A stretch of DNA of 64,000 nt from Yponomeuta sedellus (GCA_934045075.1 OW203745.1:9685873-9749872); one strand, 5' to 3'. Positions 22,333-32,960 are shown, counted from the stretch's first letter. Numbers and translations are program-made. Notes: generated from the letters alone by a model not told the origin.

Positions 22333-22553
22333 TTAAAACATTTTTAAAAACCTATTTAGAGGCTGAGAATTCCACCCATGCCGGGACCCGCGACCTCTGG
22401 CTAACCGTGCCAGCGCTCTCCCTACTGAGCTAATGGGCGACTCACCGGCATCTGTGAAATTTCGAACTTCGTTACAATACTCTCTGTATTACGTTTTAAA
22501 ATTGTCCTCAGCACGGGTTAGTGCATTAAAAAAAGAATATCAACTTAAAACAT
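22331..22553 (-). mobile_element. SINE-A with inverted body and forward tail
   Basis: An 11-bp duplication, ACTTAAAACAT, at 22331-22341 and 22543-22553 encloses minus-strand 3' end, tRNA-like and leader sequence. Abruptly (about 22497) a plus-strand tail follows (TTAAAATTGTCCTCAGCACG). This is a 5' inversion fixed in a single insertion. Confidence 0.9.
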
Positions 22554-22659
22554 GTTTCTGGATAACATTTATAGAAAAAGAAAGGAAAATGAACGGTTAC
22601 GGCATATCACTACTTCTATAAATGGCAACTGACTCAGAAATATGCTGATGGACAAGCCT

Positions 22660-22790
22660 TTAGCGGTGATTTTCAGTCAGTGCCAGTACGTCCCACTGCA
22701 GCGCACAGTTCTTCTCTCAGAGAGAGAGAGGAGAGAGAGAAAGAGAGAGTATAACGTGTGCCCACTGTTTGGCATTGTCAAGCACTAAGG
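22660..22790 (-). mobile_element. SINE-B 3' fragment with GA tract
   Basis: The complement reads AGTGGGCACACG, then a TCTC-rich run, then CTGAGAGAAGAACTG and GCAGTGGGACGTACTGG, like 42430-42476 and 40410-40500. The (GA)n run at 22716-22750 is part of it. Confidence 0.6.
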
Positions 22791-22867
22791 TAAGTGATAC
22801 CTTAGTGCTTGAGAATGGTCTCGGACGCTCAAGTTTCCTCACGAAAAATGATACAAATAATACAAAA

Positions 22868-23072
22868 ATGATTTAAATAATGCAGAGAATATTGTAAAGA
22901 GGTTTTTTTTGAAAGGTCGCTGAAGCCGGTACTTCCCCAGTAGCTCAGTTGGGAGAGCGCTGGCACGGTTAGCTAGAGGTCGCGGGTTAGTGTCCCGGCA
23001 TGGGTTGGATTTTTAGCCCCTAAATAGGTTTTTAAAATTGTCCTTAGCACGGGTTAGTGCAACAAAAAGAAT
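22868..23072 (+). mobile_element. SINE-A, 5' truncated
   Basis: GCAGAGAATATTGTAAAGAGG, then GTAGCTCAGTTGGGAGAGCG, loop ACGGTTA, a damaged box B (GGGTTAGTGTCCC), CCCCTAAATAGG and TTAGCACGGGTTAGTGCA. Confidence 0.85.
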
Positions 23073-23077
23073 ATAAT

Positions 23078-23245
23078 TTCCTCACGATGTTTGCCTTCAT
23101 AGTCAGCGTGTGGTATTGCTACCATAACTTCACAAGCGGTCGTAGGTTAGAAAACAAATTCCATCAAAGTACATGCACGGATTCGAACCCCCGGCCTCCC
23201 GAATGTGAGGCTGGCGTTCTACCGCTCCGCCACCATCACTGTATT
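23078..23245 (-). mobile_element. SINE-B: tRNA-derived
   Basis: On the minus strand, GGTGGCGGAGCGGTAGAAC (box A-like) and GGGGGTTCGAATCCGTGC (box B) lead into TTGTTTTCTAACCTACGACC, AGCAATACCACACGC and the 3' end AACATCGTGAGGAAA. The anticodon region has decayed, so it is not a tRNA gene. Confidence 0.8.
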
Positions 23246-23639
23246 CAATACAAATTAGTAGTGCTGTCTTTATGAATTTCTCAGCAAAGAGCGTGACAAA
23301 AGGTTATGTACTTAAGTATTTACATGTAATAGTAAAATTTTAAAACAGGAATCGGCTCAAAGACAAGAAAACAGTCTTCAAAATATGCACTGAAAAAAAA
23401 TTATAACTATAGTTCAATAATTACAACACTAGATGGCTTTGATGGTACACTGTATCGCAGTATATTTGTATCATAATGCCGTGAAAATGCCTTTGCAAAG
23501 TGAAATGATTTGCTACCGTCAACAGATCTTGAACAAATTTATATGGGGCCATCTCTGAGTTATTTACTAACATTTTTTTTTCTAATAATTATTTAATGAA
23601 ATATGATAACGTTGTAAGGAATTATCGCTGAGCACACTA

Positions 23640-23850
23640 TCTTTTCCATTAAGCCATTCTTCGCCGTCTTTCGCCATTAGCATCCATGGGCTCCCTGACG
23701 ACCTGATCACATCGTCTAAATACAGGGCTGGTAGTCTACCCACTACCCGACCTCGGCCGCCACTACGTTACTGCCCTGGTCCTTTTCCCGTCTTTCCGTC
23801 TCGCCAGGTGTCCCGCCCATCGCCACTTCAGACTCGACGCCTATACCCAG
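23640..23850. mobile_element. Repeat E fragment
   Basis: CTTCGCCGTCTTTC, CGTCTCGCCAGGTGTCCCGC and CATCGCCACTTCAGACTCG correspond to 59560-59610 (GCCAAGTGTCCCGCCCATC). GC-rich, without an open frame. The class is probably LINE-derived, as in many lepidopteran genomes, but this is recollection. Confidence 0.55.
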
Positions 23851-23853
23851 AAG

Positions 23854-24235
23854 CACAGTGGGTCGAAACTGCTATATGAGGGACATTGGATTTTTTTCAC
23901 AAATTCCTTTGATTTTGACGCTTATCGAAAGATCTTCTTATTCGAATAAATAATTGAAGAACGGGCAACTTCGGGCGCTCGCTAATAGGATAAAATTATT
24001 GCTAGTAAACCAAAGGATAAGACTTAAGTAGTTTTAAAGGAAGATCTATCAAGACTTGTCCGAATTTTAGCAGTTTCATTTCATACAATAATAGTGAAAA
24101 TATTTTTTAAAAATATTTTTAGAAAAAAACGTTCAGTTACATTAAAATAACAAGATCTTTCAACTAGCTTAAAAAAACAGGAATTTGTGAAAAAAAAATC
24201 CAATGTCCCTCATATAGCAGTTTCGACCCACTGTG
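23854..24235. mobile_element. 382-bp MITE with ~54-bp near-perfect TIRs
   Basis: The left end CACAGTGGGTCGAAACTGCT continues to ACAAATTCCT; the right end is its complement, differing only in the length of one T run (7 against 9). GAAG lies beside both ends (one extra T on the right), compatible with a 4-bp target duplication. CACAG termini with 4-bp duplications would fit CMC/Chapaev-type transposons, but this is tentative. Inserted in repeat E. No open frame. Confidence 0.9.
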
Positions 24236-24532
24236 TGAAGTGGTGGTCTTAGGATGATGTGGATGATGATACAATCCACAACAGTGGATAAACAGGCCCT
24301 AAAGCCATTTTTACAGAAAGACACTTTTCTCAGTGATTGTACGTACACAGGATGCTAGGTAAACGTACGGTTTTACCAAAAGTTCCTGATGGGCTTAAAC
24401 CATATTTTATAAAATGTAGAGTTACGGACTAAGTCCAAACTACTTATTTATCGTCGAGCTGGAGACTATGTATACTAGACTGACCCCCAGTATTTGTAGA
24501 CTAACAGTTTGTAAATCTACCTTTAAGGCTAA

Positions 24533-24711
24533 TTTTAAAAACCAATTTAGAGGATAAAAATTTTACCCATGCCGGGATTCGAATCCGCGATCTCTGGCTA
24601 TCCGTGCCAGCGCTCTCCCAACTAAGCTAATGGGCGACTCACCGGCATCAGCGAAATTTCGGACCTCTTTACAATATTCTCTGTATTACGTACAGGTAGC
24701 GATTAATATAT
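24533..24711 (-). mobile_element. SINE-A
   Basis: AAAAACCAATTTAGAGGATA, then box B complement GGATTCGAATCC, TCCGTGCCAGCGCTCTCCC and CTCTGTATTACGTACAGGT; truncated in the leader. Confidence 0.9.
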
Positions 24712-24841
24712 AAGTTTACAAAACAGATAAGAAAATACTACTTTTCTTATCTGTTTTGATTAGTTTCTGATTGTAATCCACTGTCCACCTTTGCATGGTT
24801 TCGAGGCAAAGGTTTCAACTTTTGCCCGAAATTATATATTT

Positions 24842-24992
24842 TTGTTGGAGACGTGATACTACCCTGCCGTAATACAGTTAATACTAGTACGGAGGGTGGT
24901 GGACCTTTTCTTGCATGAAATAATAGTTACGGCTTATTTTGTACCATGTAAACGTTGAACAAGCGAAAAATAAATTTCATTTCATTTCATAT
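24842..24992 (+). mobile_element. Repeat N with (ATTTC)n tail
   Basis: GTACGGAGGGTGGTGGACC, TGCATGAAATAATAGTTACG and TACCATGTAAACGTTGAACA, then AAATAAATTTCATTTCATTTC. A diverged reverse copy is at 60825-60945. The simple-sequence tail suggests a retroelement 3' end. Confidence 0.7.
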
Positions 24993-25079
24993 TAAATTCC
25001 TTACAATCACAAAAAAATAAATTGTGCGAGTGAGACAGCACGTTCCAAAAGTAAGATAAGCCTTAAGACGTTAGTTTGG

Positions 25080-25205
25080 GACTCTTGTCCATTTCTTCTC
25101 TAAAACGAGATTTTGAAATGGACACCTAGGTTGACTTGTAACGTTCATTAAGCCGCAGTATCAGCGCTACTTTGAATAAAATCTTTTCGTTTCATTTCAT
25201 TTCAC
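25080..25205 (+). mobile_element. Retroelement 3' end with (TTTCA)n tail
   Basis: GACTCTTGTCCATTTC...GAAATGGACACCTAGG is an internal inverted motif. It ends GAATAAAATCTTTTCGTTTC and ATTTCATTTCAC, that is, AATAAA plus a simple tail. Confidence 0.45.
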
Positions 25206-25496
25206 AGTCATACATAAGTCTCCTCGGTATTAAATTATTGGTTTCACATCGGATTGCTAATACATCCCCTATTTGGTTGACGTATGTCCAACCAGCCATT
25301 ATAGCCAATACTTAAATAAGGTGCCGTTTCTACGGTTCCGTTAACATCAAAAGCTTTACTAAGAATTTGCTTTCGGGTAACGGGTCCGTTTTAGACATAC
25401 CACGCGAAGACAGAATGTGTCGAATGCGACTCACACGCATTCACAATAAGGTTCTAGCCTTACTGAATTGGCAGTTACGTGCAATTATAAGATAGA

Positions 25497-25635
25497 TACA
25501 TACATACATAACCTCACGCCTGTATCCCAGAGGGGTAGGCAGAGACCAGGGACGGCCACTTGCCATGATCCTGACAGATCACCTTCGCTTCATCAACGTT
25601 CATAAGTCGTTGCATGCACTCACGCCGGATAAGAT
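25497..25635 (-). pseudogene. LINE-P ORF C-terminus with (TATG)n tail
   Basis: On the minus strand M-Q-R-L-M-N-V-D-E-A-K-V-I-C-Q-D is followed by W-P-S-L-V-S-A-Y-P-S-G-I-Q-A and a stop at 25514-25516. Then comes GGTTATG and a short (TATG)n/(TATC) run. Same junction as at 1534-1543. Confidence 0.75.
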
Positions 25636-25659
25636 ATAAGATAGATATTATAAACTTTA

Positions 25660-25860
25660 TGTACAACTACCTGACCCAACGAACTTCGTACCGCCTAACA
25701 GTCGATTCATTTTTTTTTTATTATTTTTCTCTCCATGAGAACTATCCTCGTACTTCAAGGAATATTCTAAAAAAGAATTAGCGATATCGGTACAGCTGCT
25801 CTCGAGATTTGCACTTACCAACACATTCAGCGATTCACTTTTATATTATAAAAGATATCA
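25660..25860 (+). mobile_element. Repeat K
   Basis: CTGACCCAACGAACTTCGTA, CGCCTAACAGTCGATTC, TCAAGGAATATTCTA, GCTCTCGAGATTTGCAC and CACATTCAGCGATTCA define the ~190-bp unit. Confidence 0.85.
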
Positions 25861-26273
25861 TATGGTGTAGAATTTAGCTAGCAGTTGTTTGCCTTACTTA
25901 CGAACCTTGGACAGTGGTTCTAGCTTATAGTAATTCTATGGTGTTTCCGCTGTGAGCTACTCCGTTGCACTCGTGTGCCTTACATTTGCATTGTTGCTTA
26001 ATAGAACACCCACTCGCAGCGCTGCGATGTATTGCCCTACTTTGTTAGAAAAGAAGGAATATGGAACATTTTCCGATACTATGTAGGTGATTGCATAAGG
26101 AAATGCTGCAAGACGTCTAAGCCTAGATTGTAAGATGGGAAAGCCGTTTGTTTGAATGTAAAATTTTTACTTAAACGCAATGAACAAAAGCTTGGTAAAT
26201 GAAAATATCAGCAATAAAGGGGCCTCCTCAAAGAGCAAATCCCATAAAAACATAAACTCATTTTATTTACATA

Positions 26274-26465
26274 CTAGCTGACCCAGCAAACTGCGTACTG
26301 TCTAACAGTCGATTCTTTAATTATTATTTTTTTCTCTCCGTAAAAACCATCATCGTACTTCAAGGAATATTTAAAAAAATAATCAGCGAAGTACGAGTAG
26401 GTTCAGCTGTTCTCGAGATTTGCGCTTACCAACACATTCAGCGATTCATTTTTATATTATAGGTA
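26274..26465 (+). mobile_element. Repeat K
   Basis: TACTAGCTGACCCAGCAAAC to TTTTTATATTATAGGTATGG. Same motifs as at 25660, about 400 bp upstream. Confidence 0.88.
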
Positions 26466-26608
26466 TGGGATTACAAAAAAAAAATTGAGAATTTAGCCAA
26501 TACGATTAGAGGACACAATCGAGGTTTGATAGTGCTTACATTTTGGGAATAACCGAACAAACAGGAAATTATTCAAAAGACTTTTCATAGAAATTATTCT
26601 TTTTGAAA

Positions 26609-27039
26609 AAGTAATTTCTATTACACTATTTTTATTTTTAATGCACTAACCCGTGCTAAGGAACAAATTTAAAAACCTATTTAGAGGCTAAAAATTTTTA
26701 GCCTCTAAATAGGTTTTTAAATTTGTTCCTTAGCACGGGTTAGTGCATTAAAAATAAAAATAGTGTAATCATGTGAGTACAGTGATATCGTTCCGATGTT
26801 AAACCTAACTGCAAAGTAGGTAGTCGGGGCTGTAAGTAATGCAATTTGCTTAAGTCAGATGTCGCTGCCTGTACGTAATACAGAGAATATTGTAAAGAGG
26901 ATCGAAATTTCACTGATGCCGTGAGTCGCCCATTGGCTCAATTGGTAGAGCGCTGGTACGGATAGCCAGAGGTTGCGGGTTCGAATCCCGGCATGGGTGA
27001 AATTTTTAGCCTCTAAATAGGTTTTTAAGTAATTTCTAT
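26609..27039 (+). mobile_element. SINE-A with 148-bp palindromic head
   Basis: A perfect 13-bp duplication, AAGTAATTTCTAT, at 26609-26621 and 27027-27039 shows that the whole 405-bp unit moved as one insertion. Order: complement of the 3' tail, then the tail forward, then leader (TCATGTGAGTACAGTG), tRNA-like domain with loop ACGGATA, and a 3' end stopping at CCTCTAAATAGGTTTTT. Confidence 0.93.
26621..26768. repeat. Perfect 148-bp palindrome, no spacer
   Basis: 74-bp arms meet at 26694/26695 (AAAA|TTTT). Checked base by base from the centre outwards through CCTATTTAGAGGCT, GTGCTAAGGAACAAATTT and ATGCACTAACC to TTACACTATT. No mismatch found. Confidence 0.95.
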
Positions 27040-27540
27040 GTACAATAAAGAATATTCTATCTATCTTAATTTCCAATTCTAAGCACGATCAAACCTCTAT
27101 TTGTGCCCAATTAACGTTTCGTAGCGATTTGGAATGTCCTTTGTAAATAAAAACTGTAGGTATAGGAATTGCTCCTTGAGGTAATCTGTTAAGTGTGCTA
27201 GAATAATAACAGCAGTCCTCTCAGGCTTATTAAATAACATGACATCGCGTATTGAATCAAGTTATTAATTGTAATAAAATAAAAAATATTTAGCTAAAGA
27301 TATCTACCTCATTACTATCTATATTTTTTTTCGAAAAACTCGCGCTAATCCCTCTTACAATTACACATATACTTTGTCCAAAAAGTGTAGAAATTAAAGA
27401 GTATGGTTTTACTTAGACTTTTTGCGTTAGTTAATTTCTTGCAATTACAAGCATAATAAAAATAACAACTACAGTCATTTCGTTAAAAAAATGTTTTGTG
27501 CTTAATCAAAGGTAGCAAATGATCTTCATTTTCTGAACTA
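27040..27540. other. AT-rich unrecognised stretch
   Basis: No gene. GAGGTTTGATnGTGCTT-like text near 27085 (complement) and 26528 suggests a small shared fragment. Confidence 0.4.
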
Positions 27541-27720
27541 AAACTTTCGTAAGCACAACACATTGTAGACTTTTAGTCCGGATTTACTTACGGGTGTTGT
27601 TATATCGGAAAAGTCCGACCAGGTTTCGCTCCGATTCGCAGAGCTTAATCATGGTGAGCAGAGACTTTTCCGATATAACAACACCCGTAAGTAAATCCGG
27701 ACTAAAAGTCTACAATCTTC
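27541..27720. mobile_element. Repeat M with perfect 54-bp arms
   Basis: 27562-27615 (ATTGTAGACTTTTAGTCCGG...) and 27663-27716 are exact complements around 47 bp containing TCGCAGAGCTTAATCATGG. Outer CTTTCGTAAGCACAACACAT links it to copies at 14390 and 48390. The perfect arms imply a young element or recent conversion. Confidence 0.92.
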
Positions 27721-27888
27721 ATTTTCGATGATACTAGTAAAAAAAAAATACTTTCGCTTTCTTGAATTTTTGGACAAACTATACAGTTTTAGCGTGTAAC
27801 TGTATTGCGGCTGTGACTGTGTGGCGCTTAGGGCTGTGGGGCGCTTAGGGGCGTTAACTAGCGCCAAATTTTATACTTTTTTTTATCT
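27720..27888. other. GCGCTTAGGG-duplicated spacer
   Basis: GTGGCGCTTAGGGCTGT and GGGGCGCTTAGGGGCGT form a small direct repeat. No gene. Confidence 0.4.
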
Positions 27889-28052
27889 TAATATCTGTAG
27901 TAACTATTAGAACATACAGTCTACAACCTAGGGTCAACAATGTAGGACTTCAATCAAGTTTTTAGCTGAAATCGATTAAAGTCCTAGGATATCTTTGCTA
28001 CATTCTAGACTGTACGAGTATATGTTCTAAAATAGTTACAACAGATATTGAG
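27889..28052. mobile_element. 164-bp foldback element
   Basis: AATATCTGTAGTAACTATTAG...ACATACAGTCTACAA at the left mirrors TAGACTGTACGAGTATATGT...AGTTACAACAGATATT at the right. The inner GTAGGACTTCAATC / GATTAAAGTCCTA also pair. Confidence 0.8.
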
Positions 28053-28060
28053 ATTCCTCA

Positions 28061-28404
28061 TATTTACTGTTTTAAAAACCTATTTAGAGGCTAAAAATAT
28101 CACCCGTGCCGGGATTCGAACCCGCGACCTCTGGCTCTGGTACGGATAGCCAGAGCCCTAGGCTCTGGCTATCCGTACCAGAGCCCTAGGCTCTGGCTAT
28201 CCGTGCCAGCGCTCTTTCCAACTGAGCTAATGGGTGACTCACCGGCATCAGTGAAATTTCGAACCTCTTTACAATATTCTCTGTATTACGTACAGGCAGC
28301 GACAACTGGCTGAAGTAATTTGCATCACTTGAAGCCCCGAGTACCTACTTTGCAGTTAGGTTTTACATCGGAATGATATCGCTGTACCCACATGATTATT
28401 TACT
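28061..28404 (-). mobile_element. SINE-A with expanded anticodon arm
   Basis: TATTTACT at both ends (28061-28068, 28397-28404) frames a long minus-strand copy that reaches the leader end (CCCACATGATTA). In the tRNA-like region, 28128-28210, the arm text TCTGGCTATCCGTACCAGAG is repeated in alternating orientation around CCCTAGG. Confidence 0.9.
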
Positions 28405-28694
28405 AAGATAAAAACGTATTATAAAACAAGTTATGATTTTTATTCCATTGGTGACGCTAGTTAGCGCCCCTTACCGCATTTAAGAGCAAATTGGAGTTTA
28501 CATCACACGTCCAAGCTCATGCTCGGGTCTGATAAATAGGTCCTAGTCGGGCTGTTGCCGTCGACGCAATCATTGTGTAGGACGTCGTCATCATCATCAT
28601 ATTTTTTATGGATTGCATTAGTTGTAAGTACCACAAACAAGAACTTTAAAAATATGCACAAAAAAATGAAACAGTAGGTATTACGTATAAGACA
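28405..28694. other. Spacer with a motif shared at 58990
   Basis: ACAAGTTATGATTTTTATTC and CATTGGT at 28428-28457 recur at 59010-59038. The rest is unrecognised. Confidence 0.5.
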
Positions 28695-28912
28695 AGGATG
28701 TAAAAACCTAACTGCAAAGTAGGTACTCGGGGCTGCAAGTGATGGAAATTACTTCAGCCAGATGTCGATGCCTGTAAATAAAACAGAGAATATTGTCAAG
28801 AGGTTTGAAATTTCGCTGATGCCGGCACTGGCCCATTGGCTCAGTTGGGAGAGAGCTGGTACGGTTAGCCAGAGGTTGCGGGTTCTAGTCCAGGCATGGG
28901 CGGAATTTTTAG
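28695..28912 (+). mobile_element. SINE-A, diverged
   Basis: AACCTAACTGCAAAGTAGG, AGCCAGATGTCGATGCCTG, CCCATTGGCTCAGTTGGGAG, loop ACGGTTA; box B altered (GGGTTCTAGTCC). 3' end truncated at AATTTTTAGG. Confidence 0.88.
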
Positions 28913-29039
28913 GAATCAATTGGACAAATGACGTGCCTACAAATGTACCATGTACTATAATCTCGTACGTATCTACGTAACTACACCAATACAAAAGAGA
29001 CACTGATTCTCAGTTGTAGCCTGCCGAGGATACGATGAC

Positions 29040-29110
29040 GCGTAGATAGATAGAATATTCTTTATTGTACACAGAAATAACAGTAACAGATATTATATAA
29101 AAATATAGTG
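29040..29110 (-). mobile_element. Repeat H, short 3' end
   Basis: TAGATAGATAGAATATTCTT and TATTGTACACAGAAATAACA as at 2789; only about 70 bp. Confidence 0.65.
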
Positions 29111-31215
29111 CAATAAAATTGGCGCTCATAGCTCATTATAGTAAATAATTTGATACGTAGGTACGCTGTATTTTATTACTGTAGGAATGAATAAATAAAC
29201 CATAATTGCCGAACGCCAAGTACCTAAAATTTAAATGGTCAAACATGAACATTTTGCGTCATAATGGCAGTTTTTGTTCATGTGGTTTTCATATTTTAAA
29301 ACTATTTTAATTATTAGCATTAGGCTTTTCAGTTAGGAACGACACAGTTTATATTTATCGGCTTTTTATTTTGATACGCAATCACCCTTTATGGCTCCCC
29401 AGTGTACCCACAATATAATGCCAATATAAACGATAGGTAGCTGTGCATTGCCTTTTTATTAAGTAAGTTAATTAAAGCTTATACTCGATAGTTAAGTATT
29501 AAACTAATAAAATAGGGAAGGAGTTCTTAGAAAGATTTTTCTAGCGTTATATGTAGAAATAGCAGCATGAATTAAATAGCTTTTCAATATAGCAACGTTC
29601 GAGAAAGCAAAATACTTTTTCCACCATTCCCCACTGCATATTACGGCATGAAAAGGCCTTTCAAAGAATTTAGTTCGGGCTATTAGTACGACAGCCTGCA
29701 GGTTTAGTTATAGCAACAATGTGCACTGGGGTTAATTTAGCGGAACAAATTCCGCCAGGCGTTACGGTTTGTCCCGCGCTAATGTTTATTAGATTGCATT
29801 TTAAAATCAGATTGCGGCGATCTGATTTAACTGGGTTACTGGAAAGCAACATCTGGCCACGGTAGAATAGGGTTGTTTTTAAATTAGATAAAGAGATCTT
29901 TCGCGCTTAGCCATCTACTTAGGTAGTTTCATTCTACCACTTAGATCTCCGTTTTAATCATGTGAAAATATTAAGACGAAATTATATATAGTACCAAACA
30001 GAATATTAAATGAAATACCAAGTATATTTAACGTTAAAGATAGCTATATTGATGCTTGACAAAATGATTACAAACATACAAAAACTTACTGCTAGGTACA
30101 TTAGAGTAACTTATTTATTAAAATATTTAACACGATATGGATGATCTTAATTACATGGCAGTGTCTTTGGAACAAGTGTATAATTTACGCTTAGTTGCTT
30201 GGAAATAATTTCAGAGGGAAACTTAGTTAGAAGGGAACGTATAAGCGTGCACAAGTACTTAACTTTTGAAAGGTTCAGAGAACTCAAGTGTGCTAGTTTG
30301 ATCTTTACTCCTTCGAGAAGAATGCTGCACATAGTTTTTTGATAGGGCGTAAAACAAAGCCTTTTCAGCCGGAACTAATTTTCAGCCCAACTGAATTAAC
30401 AGTAAAGTTTACCCTGTGTAAAGCTACACGCCGGCACTTAAACAGGTTGGACAAAATACCTTCGTCAATTCAAGATGGAGATTAAAATCAACACGACCTT
30501 CCTGATCATTACGCATTTTTATTATGTAGCCTCGATTGTGGAGGCAGTGAAGGAGTTGAATGCAAAAGGCGAGGCCTTTGCCCAGCAATGGGACACTTAT
30601 GTTAATAACTCTTTAGGTCAACTTATGGGTATTACTGCTTTGACAACATTCCCCCTAAAACTGATAACCTTTCTGCAAAAACCTGCCCTCAGCATTCTTT
30701 TGCAGGACGCTCATAATATCTCTCGTAGCTTAGAATGCTCAGGCCAGATTCTGCAGGGCTCTCCGAGCAACTTGAACAAGATTAAATTAACCTAAATGTG
30801 TAACCTAAACTTAATCTACTGTACCTAAATCTAATTGTATAGCAAATTATTCGATGTTTCCCTGTTGAGCGTCGATACAGCTGTTGTAGCTATTTGCTTC
30901 TATTTATGTCAAACAAATTCTTACATCCTTTCAGCCCAATCAAACGCGCTATAAGACTAACGGCCTTGTTTATAAAAACACGATTCCAATAAACGCTAGA
31001 GGCGTTTTATTTCATCTTTTCCTATCTTTTCTTTCTATTCTTCGCCACAGACTGTTTTAGTCAGCGTTTTTTGAGTGTTTTAAGGAATTATGTCAAAAAT
31101 AAAGGGCTTAAAATTACTACAGATTAAACAGTAACTTCTTCAGTAACAGTTAGTTGTTGAGCACTCATGGTATGTCGGGTAGTAATCGTACCAACTTACG
31201 AGTATGTATTAGACA
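29111..31215. other. Long unrecognised stretch
   Basis: A 106-codon open frame at 30475-30795 includes GAGGCCTTTGCCCAGCAATGG, a variant of a common lepidopteran LINE 3' motif, so it is probably repeat-derived. Open frames at 29670-29852 and 30147-30332 show no domain. 30980-31075 weakly echoes the 88-bp repeat unit (CACAGACTGTTTTAGTCAGC). Confidence 0.45.
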
Positions 31216-31220
31216 GAAAA

Positions 31221-31605
31221 TGATGATCAGAACGGAGTTTTTTTCTCGCCGTCCTTTTCTCTACTCCAATTTGACCTGATTTGAGAAATGATGATCAGAA
31301 CGGAGTTTTTTTCTCGCCGTCCTTTTCTCCACTCCAATTTGACCTGATTTGAGAAATGATGATCAGAACGGAGTTTTTTTCTCGCCGTCCTTTTCTCCAC
31401 TACAATTTGACCTGATTTGAGAAATGATGATCAGAACGGAGTTTTTTTCTCGCCGTCCTTTTCTCCACTCCAATTTGACCTGATTTGAGAAATGATGATC
31501 AGAACGGAGTTTTTTTCTCGCCGTCCTTTTCTCCACTCCAATTTGACCTGATTTGAGAAATGATGATCAGAACGGAGTTTTTTTCTCGCCGTCCTTTTTT
31601 GACTA
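31221..31605. repeat. 68-bp tandem array, 5.6 units
   Basis: TGATGATCAGAACGGAG starts units at 31221, 31289, 31357, 31425, 31493 and 31561, an exact 68-bp period with one or two mismatches per unit. The last unit runs into GACCCGAAGACAGCAATAAC, the flank of single diverged monomers at 42110 and 40790. Confidence 0.97.
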
Positions 31606-32555
31606 CAACTCGACCCGAAGACAGCAATAACATTCCACATTGATACTCAACAACAATATGTAAATATTATATAACCTTGAAATAAATTTCTGATTTATTT
31701 CACTGTCTTTTACATAGAGTAAATTGGCACCGATTCTTAACAATCGTAAGTATTGGTCATAAATTGCTACAAAATCCAATACTATCGTTTCGTTATTAAT
31801 CATACGTAGGTTTTTCTACGTAGTTTTCACTAACACGCTTAGTTTTCCCCCATACTCTAATTTGCCTTGCAAGTATTGTAACTTCTCCGATTCCGATTCT
31901 TGTGGTACCTCACAAATCTTGGTACAAAAGATCTTGATTTTAAACTCAACAGCAGTTTTATAATTTCAAGCAAAAACAAATCAGCTGTATCTACGCTTTC
32001 CTCCCATCTTCAACATGAGTCCCCTGTGCCTCGATTAAAAGTTTCCAATGACGATTTAGGAAGCGACACGACCGAACGGAAAGTGTTGAATGACCGAACT
32101 ATCGATGAGTCTTCCGACAGAGGTCGGTAAGCTTATGCGTCTGCGAAACGACGGTTTTACAGTGGACGGTAACCGCGACGACACGACAGGTACTACAAAG
32201 ACGATCTGCTGATAAGTCTCTCATGATATCTCGCTCGCAAAATCTAACATTTTAAACAATTGTAAAAGAATTGTATACTTTCGATAAATGTATCTAGTCA
32301 TGAGGATTAGATATATTATATACATTTAGGTATTTTATTTATTTGTATTCATATAATTACCACGGCAGCATCGGCCGACCGTTGAATGAGAAAATATTTA
32401 TCGTTACCGCTATCGTCCAATGGAAAATCGTCCAACGGCGTCCATCGTCGCTATAGAAATTCAGTTGCACTCGCATCCAGTCGAATGAAATAAACAGTCA
32501 TTGTAGACTTACAATCGAGACTCTACCGCCCCGGGGGCGAGTATCTAAAATGCAT
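31606..32555. other. Unrecognised stretch
   Basis: A 76-codon open frame at 31900-32130 (Ser-rich) has neither recognised domain nor splice context. Nothing else found. Confidence 0.4.
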
Positions 32556-32764
32556 AGTGCTTCAATAGAATAATATTTGTACGGTTATGGTTGTTTCATT
32601 GATACAATTGCTAGTCTGGTAACTAGTCCAATACTGTAACCCATACATGCGATTTGATCTTCTTTGTGAGACGTACCTATTTAATTTGCACAAGTTACAC
32701 AATTTTAATGACATTGTACTAGTATTGTTTCGTAGACTATTAATTTCAAAATACACATATAAAA

Positions 32765-32870
32765 CTTTACATTGGCATCTACGTCATGAGATGATTTATA
32801 CAGTGTCCAATGGCATCTTCATTCATACCAGTGAGGGACCGCTCGGAGTACGGCGTACTGCCTGGGACAT
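32765..32870 (+). mobile_element. Repeat S
   Basis: CATGAGATGATTTATACAG, AATGGCATCTTCA, ACCAGTGAGGGACC and ACTGCCTGGGACATG match the complement of 36985-37115. Confidence 0.65.
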
Positions 32871-32960
32871 GATTATTATTATTAAAATTCTTTATTGCTT
32901 ATTTTTTTTCAAATAGGCGAGCTTAATGCTACTTAGCATTATCTACCAGCATTGTTTTAG
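32870..32960 (-). mobile_element. Repeat R, short copy
   Basis: ATTATTAAAATTCTTTATTGC at the tail side and CTTAATGCTACTTAGCATTA, as at 17930-18040. Confidence 0.7.

Noticed and set aside
30475..30795. 106-codon plus-strand frame
   Set aside because: Contains a LINE 3'-end motif (GCCTTTGCCCAGCAATGG) and has no domain, splice or promoter support.
31221..31605. CRISPR-like array
   Set aside because: Units are contiguous 68-bp repeats without unique spacers, and the genome is eukaryotic.
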